Position numbers and translations under genes: made by a program. A stretch of DNA of 64,000 nt from Penelope pileata (lineage: Eukaryota; Chordata; Aves; Galliformes; Cracidae), in NCBI GenBank assembly GCA_013396635.1, contig WBMW01004965.1, positions 2,397,295 to 2,461,294 on the forward strand, given 5' to 3'. The notes beneath the pieces are model-generated. The model was not told where the DNA came from, ran no database searches, and worked only from the letters and a program-made list of their open reading frames with translations. Positions 38,701 to 53,700 of the stretch are shown one piece after another (position 1 is the first letter of the stretch; each line of letters begins with the position of its first letter).

Positions 38701-41700
38701 TCCAACACAAATTTCTGCAATAAATCTCTCCTCAACCAAGAGGAACAGTTCCGAGAAAGTTTACAACTTAACTGAGTCCCTTTGGAAATATTGTTATGAG
38801 GAAAATGTCAAAACACCATAAAACTAACAGAAAACAGATCAGCAGAATTTACTTCCACCTCCCAAAAAAGATAAGGCAGCCATTTAATACTAATGTCATG
38901 GAGCTGTATCTTTAATGTACGTGTTAATAATTACCTCTATGAATGGTCTTGCAACTTTAGGTGAAATGTTTTCTGCTGGAGATGGCTCTTGAGAAAGTAC
39001 TACAAACTCTTCTGCTTTCACTCTAAATCCAGAGTCCTCCATAGGAGAATGAACCTCAAACAACTCCTGAATTGTTTGCTTGGTAATTGGAAGGAAAAAG
39101 GAAAAGTATATTCAGCTTTCAGAACCATTCAAGCTTTTTATATTACTCTGAATACACTTAGGTTCCAGTGACCTTACAAACTATGTACTGACTAAACAAA
39201 AAATAAACCTATTACTCCTGGAAAATTGTCCATTTTCTCTTCTGTAATTTTCTGTTATAGAACTACACTCTAGAATGAAGTGTTACCAGGCAATCCATAG
39301 TTAAGTCAGAAATGCACACTTCAACATTCTACACCACAAAAACAGAACTGTCAGGAGGGGATGGACTAGCCTCATCAGTGCAGTCGCCATCTTCTGCACC
39401 TTCAGACCAGTTTATCTCACTGACAACTCAAACTTTGTATTTTGTTTTTTTCAAAGTTGTTGAAAACTTCAGCATTACAAACTGCAGAAGTCTGTAGCAG
39501 GGTGCAAGAAACCAGGATATTTTAAGTCACATCAGTGATGCCTGTACAAGTAACAGAACAAGAGCAGGTAACGCCACGTTCTCTCAAATATTAACACTTA
39601 AGTTCAAGCAATCACAATACCTAATATTCTTACCTATGAGTTCCAGCCCAAACAAATTTCTAGTACTGTTGTTGTAACTCCAACAAGAAAAGCTTGAACT
39701 TATAAAACACTGTAACACTGGTGTTTGAACATATTTTTTTAATGTTAACTTACTTGTGTTAAAAAGGCCATTGAATAGTCATTTCCCTGAGCAGCTACTT
39801 CTCTGATCAAATCCTTTGTGCCATTTTTCAAAAGTTTCTCTTCTACAGAATTACCACTAACAAGTCTAAAAAGGAAAAATAAAAGAACAGAAATCTGTTA
39901 AGTCATTTCCAAAAGAGCTTTCAGAAACAAAAAGAGGAATTGCCCTTACAGAATAACACTGAACTTTATAATTCAGTGACGTTTGTGTGTTTGGGCTCCT
40001 TTTTTTTAGTTCTGAAATAGGCCCAGTACAAAACAGGTACTACCTGCTCTACTTTAAAACTTTCTTTTAATAGCTAGTGTCAAAAACAAACAAAAAACCA
40101 TACAACTATTCAGAAAAAGTGAGGTACAGTAGCATCCAGAAAGCAGACACACATGATTCATTAAATTACAAGAGATGTTATGACAGACTACAACTTCATA
40201 CGATGAACTGGTGGTGAGGGTATTAAATTGAGATGATTTTCAGCACCGTTTCCACTTTATTTCAGGTCACATAGTGGTATCCGAAATGACCTTACATTAA
40301 AGCATGTTAAAGAAAGGCCATTAATCTGTAACCATCACCTGTATATATGGATATCTTTACATCTCCCAATTCTGTCACACCATTCCTGTGCCTTTGCATC
40401 CATCACTGGATTTAGATCATTGTCATAGAACACAACAGTGTCTGCCTCAACAAGATTGACGCCAGTGGAACGACTGTGAGAAGAAAGGATGGCACAGAAG
40501 ATGCGCTTGTCTCTGTTGAAACTTTTCATCAGCTCCTACATAAAAGGAATAAAAACGAGCAGTAAATAAACCACACACCAAAATAAAATGCCAAACCAAA
40601 CTTACTGTAGCCCAATTAAAAATAATAATAATAATAATAAAAAATTTTAAAAAAGGCAGTGTTTCAAAATAAGTAGAAACAATGCAAATTTCCTTCCACG
40701 GCTGTAGCACATAAAAGCCTGTGGAGCACACACTGCAGCACCAGTGGACAACTGTTAGCACTCACTCACCTGCCGTTGCTCATGGTTAGCATACTCATCA
40801 ATCCTCACAAATGTGAGGAAGTGGAAATTCAGGAACAATTCCAGTATGTCCAACATTAAAATCATCTGTGATAAAATCAGCACGCGGCGCCCTTCAGATT
40901 TCAACTTTTGAAGCAAGACAGCAAGAGCTTCTAGTTTTCCTGTATTTAAAAACAAAACAAAACAAACAGTAAGGGTTTTGTATAGTCATTTCATTGCTGC
41001 GGAACAGGAAACCACCAAAGCATTGCCACCCGGTGTCCACCTTTACCTGAGTCATACTGCACCAGTCGGAGGTCAGGGAACTGCAGCAAGTGTGGGGTTG
41101 TAATCCGTTGCAACTGATGCAAGTGTGGAGCTGCCTTCTGCTTAAGACTGTGTTTGAGGACCTTCAATCTGTGACTGTATGGAGGGGGAGGATTTGCTAC
41201 ATACAAACACGGGGGAGCAGCAACTGCAGCTGGCAATACAAAGAGAGCCCTGTGAAAAGCATTTGAAGAAGTGAATAGCAGGTTACAAAGCTACACACAA
41301 AAAGATGTAGCAATAATTTTCAGCCTGTCAACAGTGTAATTTTATACTATTATCTACATATTTTGTTGAACTGACTTAGTAAGTGCTACAAATCTTAAGT
41401 GTTAAAATTCTCTCTCCCTTTATCTTTGTTTTGTCTGTTTTGATAATAGATTGCATTAAGGTGTTTGTTTCCTGGCTTTTGTATTCAGTGACTGGAGCTC
41501 AAACACAAGAGACATCCATAACACCAGATTTAACTAAAAGCAATTCAAGAAAACTTGAGTTCTTATTGCATTTTATGTTTCTAAAAATCCATGGTTATTT
41601 GCTCTGCACACAATCCAGTAGATACCAGCTTTAGCTAAACTATAGCTTCTGCCTGTGTCTCTGTGCCTAATGAACTAATGTGCTTATGAACAAAAACAAG

Positions 41701-44700
41701 GTTTTATAACTTTTCTGAAAAGGACCATGTAAGAAATACCTAAAGGTGGTCAAGACCTACAAGGACAGAGTCAGACATTACCTGTCAACAACATCCTTTA
41801 GAGATTCTTGTTGCTGAACCAAAGTCTGGATCATTTCTTGCAATGGATCACTTGGGCCTCCGGAGGCACTTGAAGAAAGGCAACAGTTCACAAAGCCAGC
41901 CCACCTCCAACTGTTGTCTTCACGGGAAGACAGCTGAGAGGGCTTTCTTTCACCACTCAGAGAACAAATACTCAGCAAGTCACTGCCATACACCGGAGCC
42001 CTTGAACAACGGCGCTCATTGCCAGAAAATATTCTGTCCAGACGCTCCTTCAGAAGTCGGTTCTTTTCTTCATATGTTTCCTTTGCCAAGAAAAGTTGAA
42101 AAAAAATATTTGCTGCTTATAACAACCACTTAGAAATTCCAGTTTCTTTAAAATGAAGCTGTCAGGATCAGAGTCACGTGTGTCTTATACCACTAACACG
42201 CTCAGTTCTAACAACTACTTGAGCCAACTGCATAAGGTGTAGATTTCAGATAAAATAGAAGAAAACAGAAACAAAGTACCTGTGATTGTCCATGTGTAGG
42301 TGCTGGTTTTAACACTGCTCCCATATCACCAGATGACAGATTAGTAACTGCAGTTCTACCTGGAATACAAACTGATGATAAACCTTGTGTTTATATATTT
42401 ATTCTTCTGAAGATAGGTTTCATTTATTATTTTCAATAAGCAGACATTTCATAGCTGCTGCACTTTCTCACAAAGATAGATGAATGGAACTTGACTTTGC
42501 TTTGCACAAAGACCTGCTGCATTCCCTGTTTATTCAGAATGTCACATACAGTGCATTTAAATGTTACACTCTAAATCAGGAAAAGATCGTTCTCATTCGT
42601 TTTAATAAAATCTTAAGAGATCTTATAAGAAAACATTCATTCAGAAAATGTAATACTTAAAGCAACTATATAGGATGGAATCTCACAGTAGCATTTCTGT
42701 GAATTCAGCTGCTATCAGATGTTCTCCCAGACAGCAAAGTGAACCTTAAGAACATTACACACACGTACACTAATGGGAACAGCAGCACTACCCTTCGTGT
42801 AGTAACAGACTACAGACACTGTGCAGCAGTTATTTTCTTGATACAACACATGGGGTTTTATCCCCGGGAGAACGCATTGCTCATCAGCAGTGATTATTTG
42901 TAATAGAAAGGCAGCACAACCCTCTGCTAGTCAGTGTGAACCTGCATGTAGTGGTGAGCCAACACTCCAATGAATAACTGAATTCAAGTTAACAAGCAGG
43001 TACTAGCTCTTATGTTAATAATAACAGACTCTGAGGAATAAGCAGAGGTGAAAGCTTTGCCCTTACACATTTTTGTCAGAGACAAACAATCCAGTAGAGA
43101 TATCCAGCATAAATCCAACGTTGCCACACAGCTTGAGCACAGCAATTATTTTCCAATCACTCAAAGCAATTAATTTGGCATTTCATCCAAAAAGTGTAAA
43201 GTCAAAATAAGTATTCTCAATATATTTTACATCTTCCTCCAAAGATGAACAATAAAAAAAAGCATTTTTTTCAACACTTGAAAACAAAATTATTGCTCTC
43301 TTTTTATCATCATGAGAATAGTAAGATGCACGAGTTTTCGTAGAAATTTATATCCTGGATTATCAATTTCTGTTGTGAAATGTGCCCTTACTAAGAGCAC
43401 CTGTAATGTTATCAGAGCTGGAGGATGAAACGTTTGAGCCACAGATCTTCCAAATTATGACAGAAATCCTTTACCTCCCAACAACAGGGAGCTTGCTGAA
43501 GATTCCTCTCCCTTTTTATGATGAGACATTTAGTCTTCACAATGCCAAAATATGAACTTCAAGGGCACATTAGTACATCAAATAGGAGCAGTAAACAGTC
43601 TGTTTTAAGTGAGTGGTTTATATCCACAGAAAATTACAGCAGATGGCCATTTCCAAGGAACAAACTCCTATAGCATTGCATTTATCATCATTTAACAACT
43701 TGCTGTTACATCCTAAGTACATCCTAGACTGCCATCTCTCTGTTGCTTTTTTGATCAACATCTTGATTATGTTTTAAAGCAAGGAACTGATCACATTTTC
43801 AGCAAGGCACCAAATAACTGAGCAGAATTTACAGAGTGAAAGGGAAAAGAGTAGCTTGGATAGGTAGAGAGGCAAAGGAGATTAGAAAAACAATGTAGAA
43901 AAATAGAGAGAAGTACTGGACGTTCTATATAGTACCAAAAAAATTAATAATTACCCTGATCTTTCTTTGAAAACAGAAACAAAGTGTTTCAAATTTGTCT
44001 CTTCCCACAAAAATCTGACTTAAGAAATAACTGGTAAATAAAATTCTATACATTTAATTCAGATTCAAGTTTGTGCTAAGACTTTACCTAAAACTCCAGT
44101 ACGCACCACTCATAAATCATTAGTCAGAAGGATTTCCCTCATAGTTTACCTGCTTCTGAACTCAAATGAAAGAATTACAATCTGTAAAAATTTGGAGTAT
44201 TTATCAATTTGTGATGTTAACTGAATGTTTAGATAGAGACGTTTCTTCAGGCTAGAGAACATACCTTGCTGTGTCACTGCTGTGGAAGCTGGCACTCCTG
44301 CTTGATGCTGGTTTCCTAAAGCATTCAAAGCATTCTGAACAGTTCCAGCTTGGGAAACTGTCTGCATGACAACTGGACCCTGAGGTCTCAAATACTGCTG
44401 ACCCGGTGCTGAAACAATTTGAAGAACACTTCCTGCAATGGAGGATTTTTAAAAAATTAAACTGGAGTGTGTAAAAGGACCAAACAGTGTCCTGTAGCAA
44501 AAGATACTGGTGTTACAAACCGATCATTTCAAATTATGTTAAATTTTTCCCCACAGATTCATTACATCCATCTGATTTAAAATTCCATAATCTCTGCTAA
44601 GAAAGATCATCTTGAATGAAGAATGATAGGAGACAATGAAATCTCCATAGTTATACAGGATTTTCATATTTTCAGGGTGTCCTTCCAAATCTAGATATTT

Positions 44701-47700
44701 TATATGGAATTTGGACAAAATCCAGTCAAGCCAAAAAAAAAAAAATCCTCATTCAGTGTTTCCTCTATTTATTTTGTTAGCCACAGCAAACCAAGATTTC
44801 TAGGTTCTCCTGAACATGGCAACACATGCCAACGAGAAGAAACTTGAGAGCAGAAAATATTGCAGGTAGAGCGTTCAGATCAGGGTAAAAGTAAAAATTC
44901 ACAGACACACCCATCTTCAAGAGTTATTTACACCATTTCAGAACAAATGAAGAATGTCCTCAATTTTGTCTGGTTTTGCCCATCAGGTGGCTTATCTGAA
45001 ATAATACCCCACCTTACTTTACCTGTATTGCATACATGTGCTAACAAATTCTATAGTAAAATATTGAAATACAATGTTGAAAAGGAGAGTAACCATGTCT
45101 TTCATATTTTTTCTTCAAAACAGAGCTAGCTCATAATCCACGTCTCACAGGGAAAACAGTACAGAGCAGTAAAAGCAGTGGGGGCAAAAATCTTAATGCA
45201 CAGCAAGAAGGAATGTGCTGTCCACATCAAAATTGAGCATTCTGAATAATAGAAAACTTGCTGTTTTGAAATAAGTACCTTGTAACTGCAAGGGCTGCCC
45301 CGCAGTGAGCTGACGAAGTTGACTATGCGATAAAGTAAACTTGTTCCCTTGGAACTGCAGGGTTACGGGGGTCTCTGGCTGAGCAATTCTGCCTTGTGCT
45401 CCTGCTATGGAAGCCAGCTGGGCTATTTTTACTACCTCACCACCTGTTAAGGAGGGAAAGAAGCATTAAGAAAAACAAAGTGGGAGGAGGGTTGTTCAAT
45501 ATTCATAATTCTAAATCTTGGTTAGTAACGTGGTGCTGAAGCACCTTCCATGCATAATTATACTCAGTGCATCAAAAGTGTCATATAAAAGTTAAGCAGG
45601 TATTGCTTTCTGTATTTGTTGGACAAACTGGAAAAAAGCTGATTGTTTAAAAGCTAAGAACAACATTTTAGAAGTTATCACTTCCATTAGCAAAAGAGGT
45701 AAGAGCTACCTGAAAACTCATGTGACACTTTGCAACAGAACAAGTAGAGACATTAAAGTGATCTCCACTGCCTTTTCAAGAGCATAAAGGAAGGTTGAAG
45801 GAAGAGACAAAAACATGCTACGTATGTAGCAGTATGAATACACATTCAAAATCATCTGAAATTTGCTGATGAAACATGATTTATATCAAGCAATCTGCAC
45901 TTAGACAAACCAAAAAGCTTTAAAGTGACAAGGACCAAGCTTTTTGTGATGTAAATGCAGAAAGGTTAGAGGCATTTAAGCATTAAGTTCTATGATCTTA
46001 AAAAAATACTGGCATGAAAATTTAGCTTTTGTAAAGGCAGTGTGTTACCCCAGAGATAAAATTAATACATCAGTGCTCAGTACTCTACACACATGCTAAT
46101 AGGCAGTGCACATACAACCTTAAAGCAAAGCCTCATTGCTTTTCTCTGCCTAACAGTTGCGACGCTCCTCTCTGTGAGAGGTCTTAGCAGATGGATTAGT
46201 GTTTAATATGAAAGGAACAATTAGGATAGAGCTAAAACATTTGGTCTGAAGGAAGTCTTGCCAGCAGAAGAAACATGCAGAAATAGGAGATTAAGTTGAC
46301 ACCGCTAATGTATGTCCACAGCAATTCTATTGTTTCTTATCCAATTTTCGATTTTCCTTGGTCATAAGCAACGTACTGAGCAAGGCTAATCAGAAGAGTG
46401 AAAAAAAAACAACGATTCTGTACACATTTTAGGGTGCCTAGTAACTTAACCTCGTTGTAGTAAAAAGGTGGGAGAAACCTCGAAAGGGGAGGCCACTTAC
46501 TAGGCAACCGTGCCTGGGCCTGGGAGGTGAGTACCAGCCTCTGAGGCAGCACACTCTGTTGGATGGTGTGCGGGGGGGGCTGTGGCTGGGCCTGGCCCAG
46601 CTGGGAGGCCTGGGCTGTGGTCTGGCCCCGCTGTTTCACAGGATGGGCTGTGCTAGTTGCTGTGGTGAAGGTCGTTGCGGGCTGGTGTCTTGGAGCACTG
46701 GTGGAAGCCTGAGTTGTCTGAAACTGTGCTGCTGCAGCTGCAATCAATAAGGTTTGTTTGTGCAAGCTGTTAGAGGTTTTAACTCCACTGCTTTAAACAA
46801 CCTGCATTGAAAAGAAACCTTCCAACAGGATATTAAAACGGCTACAGGAACGGCTTTTCCTTAGACTGGGATTTCTAGACATGCCTCCACCCTACTTTTA
46901 CAACATTATTTATTTGGTAAGCATTGTTTAAAGGTTAAATAAATACACAAAAGCACTGTAAATTCCCATGTTCGACAGAACATTATATGTGATCAGGTTT
47001 TAAATACCAACTCTGCCATATTTACTCCATACACTACCAGTTAGGTTACACAAAGCTTAGTTTTGCATTACTCTGGCAGATCATATTGTAGAAACTAGTG
47101 GGGAAATTTACTGGCAATTAGTTTGTTGGTATTTTTAAGCCATTAGTACTCTAGACCATTAATTCTATCATCAAGCTAACTGGTATCAGTGTGTTTAGAA
47201 GTCTGTGTGTTCAACAAAGCCCTAATTCTCTTACCTTGATTTGAGGACACGGTAGCAATGGGTGATCTTCCCCGTACTTGTCCCTGCTGAGTTACTGTTG
47301 CTGTAGTCACTGTGCGTTGTACCTGAGTGCTTGGAAAAACCACAGTCCTGCCCTCTGGTTTCTGACCATACTGAACTGGTAGAAACAACCTGAAAAAGCA
47401 TGACAAGTCAAAAGACAATCATAATTCGGCTTTTAAAAATAAGTTCTGTCACTGGGGAAAGTATAAACTGATTCAAGAGATGCTAATCTCTTGCCTGCGG
47501 ATGGGTGAAGCTGGCAAGACTCAACACTTCAGCAAACTTCATTTATGGAAATCCCATAAACCCAGTTTGCTAAGTACAAGAAAGAAGAAAGTCTTCACTG
47601 CCATGCATCCAGTTAAATGCATGAAGAAAGAGAATTACAGCAAGTAAGTTCAACAGTCTAGCCTGAAATCTGGAAAAAGAATGAGGCACCTGTATCATTT

Positions 47701-50700
47701 CCAGAGATGTCAATGTGCCAGCAGGGCATCAGGCAGCTCCTTTTCATCAGAAAAGCAATTCCACATAACTTCGAGATCACTATTTCCATGACATAAAAGC
47801 TCTTCAAAAATTTACTGTTAGAAAACTTTTGTCTCATAACACTGCAAGCACGGCTAACACTGTAAGCACAGCTATTCCCCATAGCTATTATATAGCACAG
47901 CTATTTTGAACAATTATTTCCCAAATAATTTTGTAAAACAGTGCCTTCTTGCCACATTAGAACCTCAAAAAGAAAATCCATTCATTGGTCAAGTAAAAAC
48001 TTTGGGAAATCCATAAAAAAGTTCAAGTAGAGTTGTACCCCTCAAAAATCTATTAAAAGGGAATCCCTGCTTTCAAGGGTAAACAAGAAAGACTACAAAA
48101 ATACAAGCAAAGTCTGAGGCTTTACGTGAATCACATTACCAGAGATGTAGCTCCATTACTATGCTTATGTCTACATCTTGCTTCTTGTAATTCTAGCTAA
48201 AAGGAAGGCACATGCACATACCTGCTTGGTTTGAGCTTCACTGGGTTAGGCCTAGCTGGTGGTGGAGGGGAGCTGTAGATTTCTTCAATTAACTTTCTAG
48301 TAACCTTTTGTTTTGGCAACATTTGTGCTTCATAATGAGTCATTTTGTTTTCCATTCCAATGAGATCAAAAAGAGAGAGGTCTGATTCCTAAAGGTATTG
48401 TAAAATAAGGTTTATTATTTTATGTGATGGCACAAACAGTTAAGTACTCTCTACGTTCTGTGCTGAATTCACTTTCTATATTTTACTTTCTAATTTGAAA
48501 TAAATTCTCTAAGTTTAAAAAGTATTTAATTATTAGCCAAAACTGTCTGGAAACTGGAAATATCTTAAGCTAGCAGTCCCAATTTAAGCATGAGAAGAAA
48601 AACAATTTAAACCATTAGCCACCAAGCCACTATTTAACTGTTCTTTATAATTCCCAGAGAATTAAGTTAAACTCTGAGAACGAGTCTGCTGAATATGGAG
48701 CTCAAATGTCAAACTATAAGGATGTGTATAATTTAGGAGCAGAAAAACATGAAAAACCAAAGTAAGATCAACCAAACATTGTCTCATCTGCATCATCACT
48801 CATGCTTCTCTCTAATGAAATTACTTTGCTATCTCAAAGAAGGAGAACACATCTTTAATGGTAACACAAATAGTGATGTTCCAAATGGATGGAAAGAAGC
48901 GTACTAATCTACTCATTGATCAGTATTTATTCTTATGTGAAAAAGAAAAGGTCCTGCTCTCTTTTAGCTACCGAAAGCAGAAAGAAAATCACAGAATGTC
49001 GTAAATAAGCACTGTGCTACCAGAGTGTTTCCAGTGTAGGACAAGTACTGCAAATATGACTATGATGAAAGCAAAGTCAATTTCTCTTTGACCAAGTTGA
49101 TCATGAAAAATTACTGATTGCAAACCACCTGAAGAACTCAAGCTGCTATTACGAACAAGAGATGCCCACGTATACACTTCGTAGCCAGGGCTACGGAAAT
49201 AGTTAATTCCTTCTATTTATAAACTTCAGGTAGATTTAAGATGGATAAGACAACAATATTAAATACTGATATTCTACAAGGGCACTTGTGGAGAGGAAAA
49301 AAAAGGGTTTACATTTCTACTTACCTTCCAAATATCTCTTTCTAGGGCACTCAGTACAAGAGATGCAGTTCTATATTGCAGTGTTTCTGACACATAAGAG
49401 CAACTCGAAAGCCGGGGGTTTATCAGATCTGGGTGATTACAGATCCTTTGCAGCTGCATCAGGACATGCAGGACACTGATGAAGTGTCCACTTTTGAGGG
49501 CTTCTTGGGTTCTACCAAATAATATATACAGAAATACACAAAAACAAAAAAAAAAACCATAAAAACAATAATAAAAGCTTTTATAAAAACATAAAAAGAT
49601 GCCCATAAATCAGAAAGTTGAGAATGTGCAATGCAATTTGTTATGCAAAAGCCTTAATGCAAGCTTAGAGTTTACCTAAGTGTTTCTAGAGCATTTTAAG
49701 TAGCATAAATATAAATTTGGGAACATGAAGCTTAGGGACCAGTGCTACCTTAAAGACAGTTGCAACCTCACCACCTCCCTGTTCTCCAACTTACTCTGTT
49801 TTGTGTCTGCCTCATTCCCTCACCTGATAATAACCACTTGGTATTACAGCACAAGTAAATGGGGGGTAAAGGCAAAAACACTTTGGGCTTTAGGTAACAG
49901 AGAACTACACATTAGAGAGAAATCTTAAAACAAAATAGAGGCAAAACTGACCAATAATTACAATCTGAATGTCAGGTTCCAGATGTAGAAGTATGTTTTG
50001 CATTAGGCTCATAGCATCACTTAGTTTTTAACGTAATCATATTCTACTCACTGATCATGTAGGAAAACTGTTCTATTCTATTGGTCATTCAGAAAAATAG
50101 TAAAACAATTTCAATTATGACATTCTAACCATATCATCTTGCTTAAGCACCAAAAAGAACAGCATTTTTCCTTTCCTCTTTCAACTCTTACCCTGGTTGT
50201 AATATGACATCTTCATACATAGCTTTTTGTCGATTAGAAAGGCGACACTTCAGCACATGTTCATATTTCTTCGTTAGCTGCTTTTCAACGTCTCTCTTTG
50301 ATCTTCGCAAAATAAATGGCTGAATCATCTGAAACATTTCATAATTGAAGAAAAAAAACTTCTCTCACTTCAAAGATGCAGTTTCTCAACAGGAAGCTAA
50401 ACTAATTCACACCCAATACATTTTATGTGATAAACCTCTTAAGCCACACACAATCATACTGAATGTACACAGTTGTATAAGCATTATTTGTTCTCTAATT
50501 TCTCCATGTTATGCTTCAAAATCTGAGCCTCATGTTTTTAAAAGAAACCTCTAAACTCTTACGGTAACAGAAAACCCTGCTTACAGCTGGACTTTCTTCT
50601 GTCTGAACTGAACAAAGTATTAAGAACAGCCAAAAATCTAGAGCTAAACCATATCTTCTCTTTCTTCCTTTTTTGTTTTTGCAACAGCTTTTGTAACAAC

Positions 50701-53700
50701 TGTAGAAGGGCAGATGAGAAAGAAGTAACAACATACCCTGTGTAACCTGATGACCAGTTTATGGCAATAATCCTGGTTCTCCTCATTAGGTGCTTTTACT
50801 GGAAAATCTAAATAAGGTCTGGAAATTCCTGGAATCAGAAAGTGTACCATGGTCCACAACTCCATCAATGTGTTATGCAAAGGAGTGTCTATCAGAAGCA
50901 AGCGATGTTGGCTGTGAATAATAAAGGAACATTTTTAACCAATATAGCATCATTACGAAAAGGAGGCCAATATTCTAACAGTGTAGCTTTAGGTTTGCCA
51001 GAAATAAGTAGTGCTAATAAAATTCAATCTAGGATAAATTATCTTTTTAATCTTGAATATACCATCAAACCAGCTGCCTCATTGCAAGGTATCAAAACAT
51101 ACAACAGAACATGCTTTGAAGCACAGATTATCAGCAAAGGGGAGTTCAATTGTTACAGTAGAGACAACCAAAAAGATCCTGAGCATTTCTCTCTATCCTG
51201 ACTCTCAAGCAAAGGTACCTCTATAGGTGAGTGCTGGCAAATGGTACAGAGATTTGGACAGACCAAAGTATTAGTTTTCTTTGAGACAGAAAACTGCTGA
51301 GACATTAAGAAAGAAAATCCCACTGCCAGCATGAAAACAATGCTCTACTCCATACCTGCGGAGACTGAAAAGTGCCTCCCAGTGTTTCTCAGTCATGTTT
51401 TTAATTTGTTGCATCTCATCTACTATTAAGTATTTCCATCGCATTTTCATAAATGCTGGGTGGCCTTTGAACAGCTGCTTGTAGGAAGTGATACACACAT
51501 TAAAGCTGTTGGGTTCTGACCATTCCTATAGAAGAGGAAAGAAACAGCGAGACAGGAAAGTTATGGCAGAGGTATCTTACAACTTAGTATATCTTCATTA
51601 AGATCAGAAAAATGCTATGACTCAAAGCATTCCAAAAGACAGTCTTTGTCTTTAAATTGCAGCCAGTTCAGAAAGCAGGTTAAGTACTGCATATATTCCT
51701 CAATACCAAGGAACTTCCAAAGATGCCTTTCAAAATCTAGAACTGTTAGACGTGAATCTTTTTGTAAAGCAACTTGTAGTGTTAAAATCTTTTCATACCC
51801 CATCAGGAAGGAAGGAACATAGAGATAAATGCAGGTTAAGAGAAAAGTCTTGCCACCTAAAATGAAAAACACAACAGTGTAAGAGTTGCAAAATACCATA
51901 CCTGTCTCTTTGCCCTAAGTTCTCTTTGGCTGCCAAAGTAGAGAAGAATTTTCAACCCTGGGCACCAGCGTTTCAATTCCAGCTCCCACTTCAGTATGTT
52001 ACAGCTCCGTACAACAACAAGGTGAGGACCCCAGTTACCTACAGTTAAAAACAGAAAGATACTGATGATTCACGTGACTTATCTTCAACTCTGATTTTTC
52101 AAGTGCAGCATACTACATTAATCATTAAAGTCAGGCTCAACAACACCAGAAGCAATTAAATGACTAATCTATTCATTATTTTGAATAAAAGATGCTAGTT
52201 CCACAAGCTCTGCCTTACTTGTGTTCTTAGGCTACAATTCACAAAGACAATGCTGGCCCAGCACCTGTCTAAAATTGTGAGCTAAACTAACTTACCTTCA
52301 TTACAAGCTAAGTGTGCAAAAAAGGCAATAATCTGCACCGTTTTTCCAAGCCCAGCCTCATCTGCCAGAATGCCATTGAGATTTTTCCTGTACAGCTTTG
52401 CTAACCAATCCAGCCCAATCTTTTGATATTCTCTGAGAGGCCCATACAAGAGGGATGGAGTATTGTATTTTACCTGTAAAGAGAATGGATTGTTACTTTT
52501 TCTAGTTAAATTCACAGAGCGTGTAATGAAATACAACCATTTTACAGTTTGATAAATATAAAATATTTACCATTATTTGTGGCTAAAATCTGCTAAATTA
52601 TGCAAAAAAGCATTCTTTATGTAAACACACACAGTAGTAGAAAATAGGGAGTTTTACCGCTGTTGTTATCCTAGAGCTGCCTTTAGGTAACAGCACTTCT
52701 GCTGCAGCAGCAACTTCTGCTATGTCTCTCATGTGCTTCTTCGGAGGACTTGATCTGTCTATACTCTTGTACTGGTCAATGCTGAGAAGTGAGTCTATGA
52801 GGACAACTTCTTTCTGAGGACTTTCCCTATCAGACATGTGGTCATCCATTTCTATGGGACAAAAGTGACATTGGCATTTAAAATAAACTTAAGAATGAGC
52901 CACACAAAAGAATTGAGTTGGCTAGCATTCAGACAGGGGTCTAAAAAGAAACAACTACATGACCTTTAGGGCAGTCAAGCTAAAATGCAAGTAGCTTAAG
53001 CTCAGGAACGTGAGCATGTTCTAGATGTTCACTGCTAGGTATGAATCATTACCATGAATCATCACACTTCTAGGTACCAGAATCATTACCTTTTAACAAC
53101 CTCTAAGGAGGTCCTTTCATATTACCTAAAACCTACCTTCAAATATTTAATTCTATCATCACTTTAGTGTAGAACAGATGGCAACTGTGTAATAATACTA
53201 TCAAGTGTGCTGTTTTATTCAGTGTGGAGAGGCTCCTTCATAGCTCAGTATTGTTTCTGAGAACCTCACACCATGGCTCTGAGGCAGGAAAATGTTACTC
53301 TCTTTGCATAAACGGAGTAATGAAAGAAAAGGAAGAAATTCTTCACAGACCATTATCTAAAAATATTTAGTAAGAATGGGAATAAATCTAACAATCTTTC
53401 CAAATGTTTTATCAGAAAGACACTGTACTTTCCATTCATTTTCATAGAGAACATTGCTCATCACTTAAAAAATAAAAGTAATTTCAGAAGTGATTCACTC
53501 AGTATTTGTTTTCCCTTAGTATAAAATGTCTGTTAGCAGAGACCCTAAGAGCCATTCGATTTATCCCACCATGTAAGTCAGTACTTTCTTTGAAACAAAA
53601 AGTAATTTACCTTCTTCACTGCTGTCCTCTTCACTGTCAGGTTTAGGCTGGGGCCAGTGAAAATTTTCAGAAAAGGCACCTTCATACATCTTCAGTAAAT

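Noticed and set aside
45279..45443. Apparent extra base in EP400 exon 22
   Set aside because: Same kind of miscount. The exon is 165 nt and both junction phases fit.
48790..48810. Perfect GTGATGA C-box match on the minus strand in an EP400 intron
   Set aside because: No CTGA D box lies within 100 nt downstream.
49266..49606. Open frame extending EP400 exon 18 in both directions
   Set aside because: The hydrophobic upstream part is translated intron. The real exon is bounded by the AG before TQEAL and the GT after DIWK.
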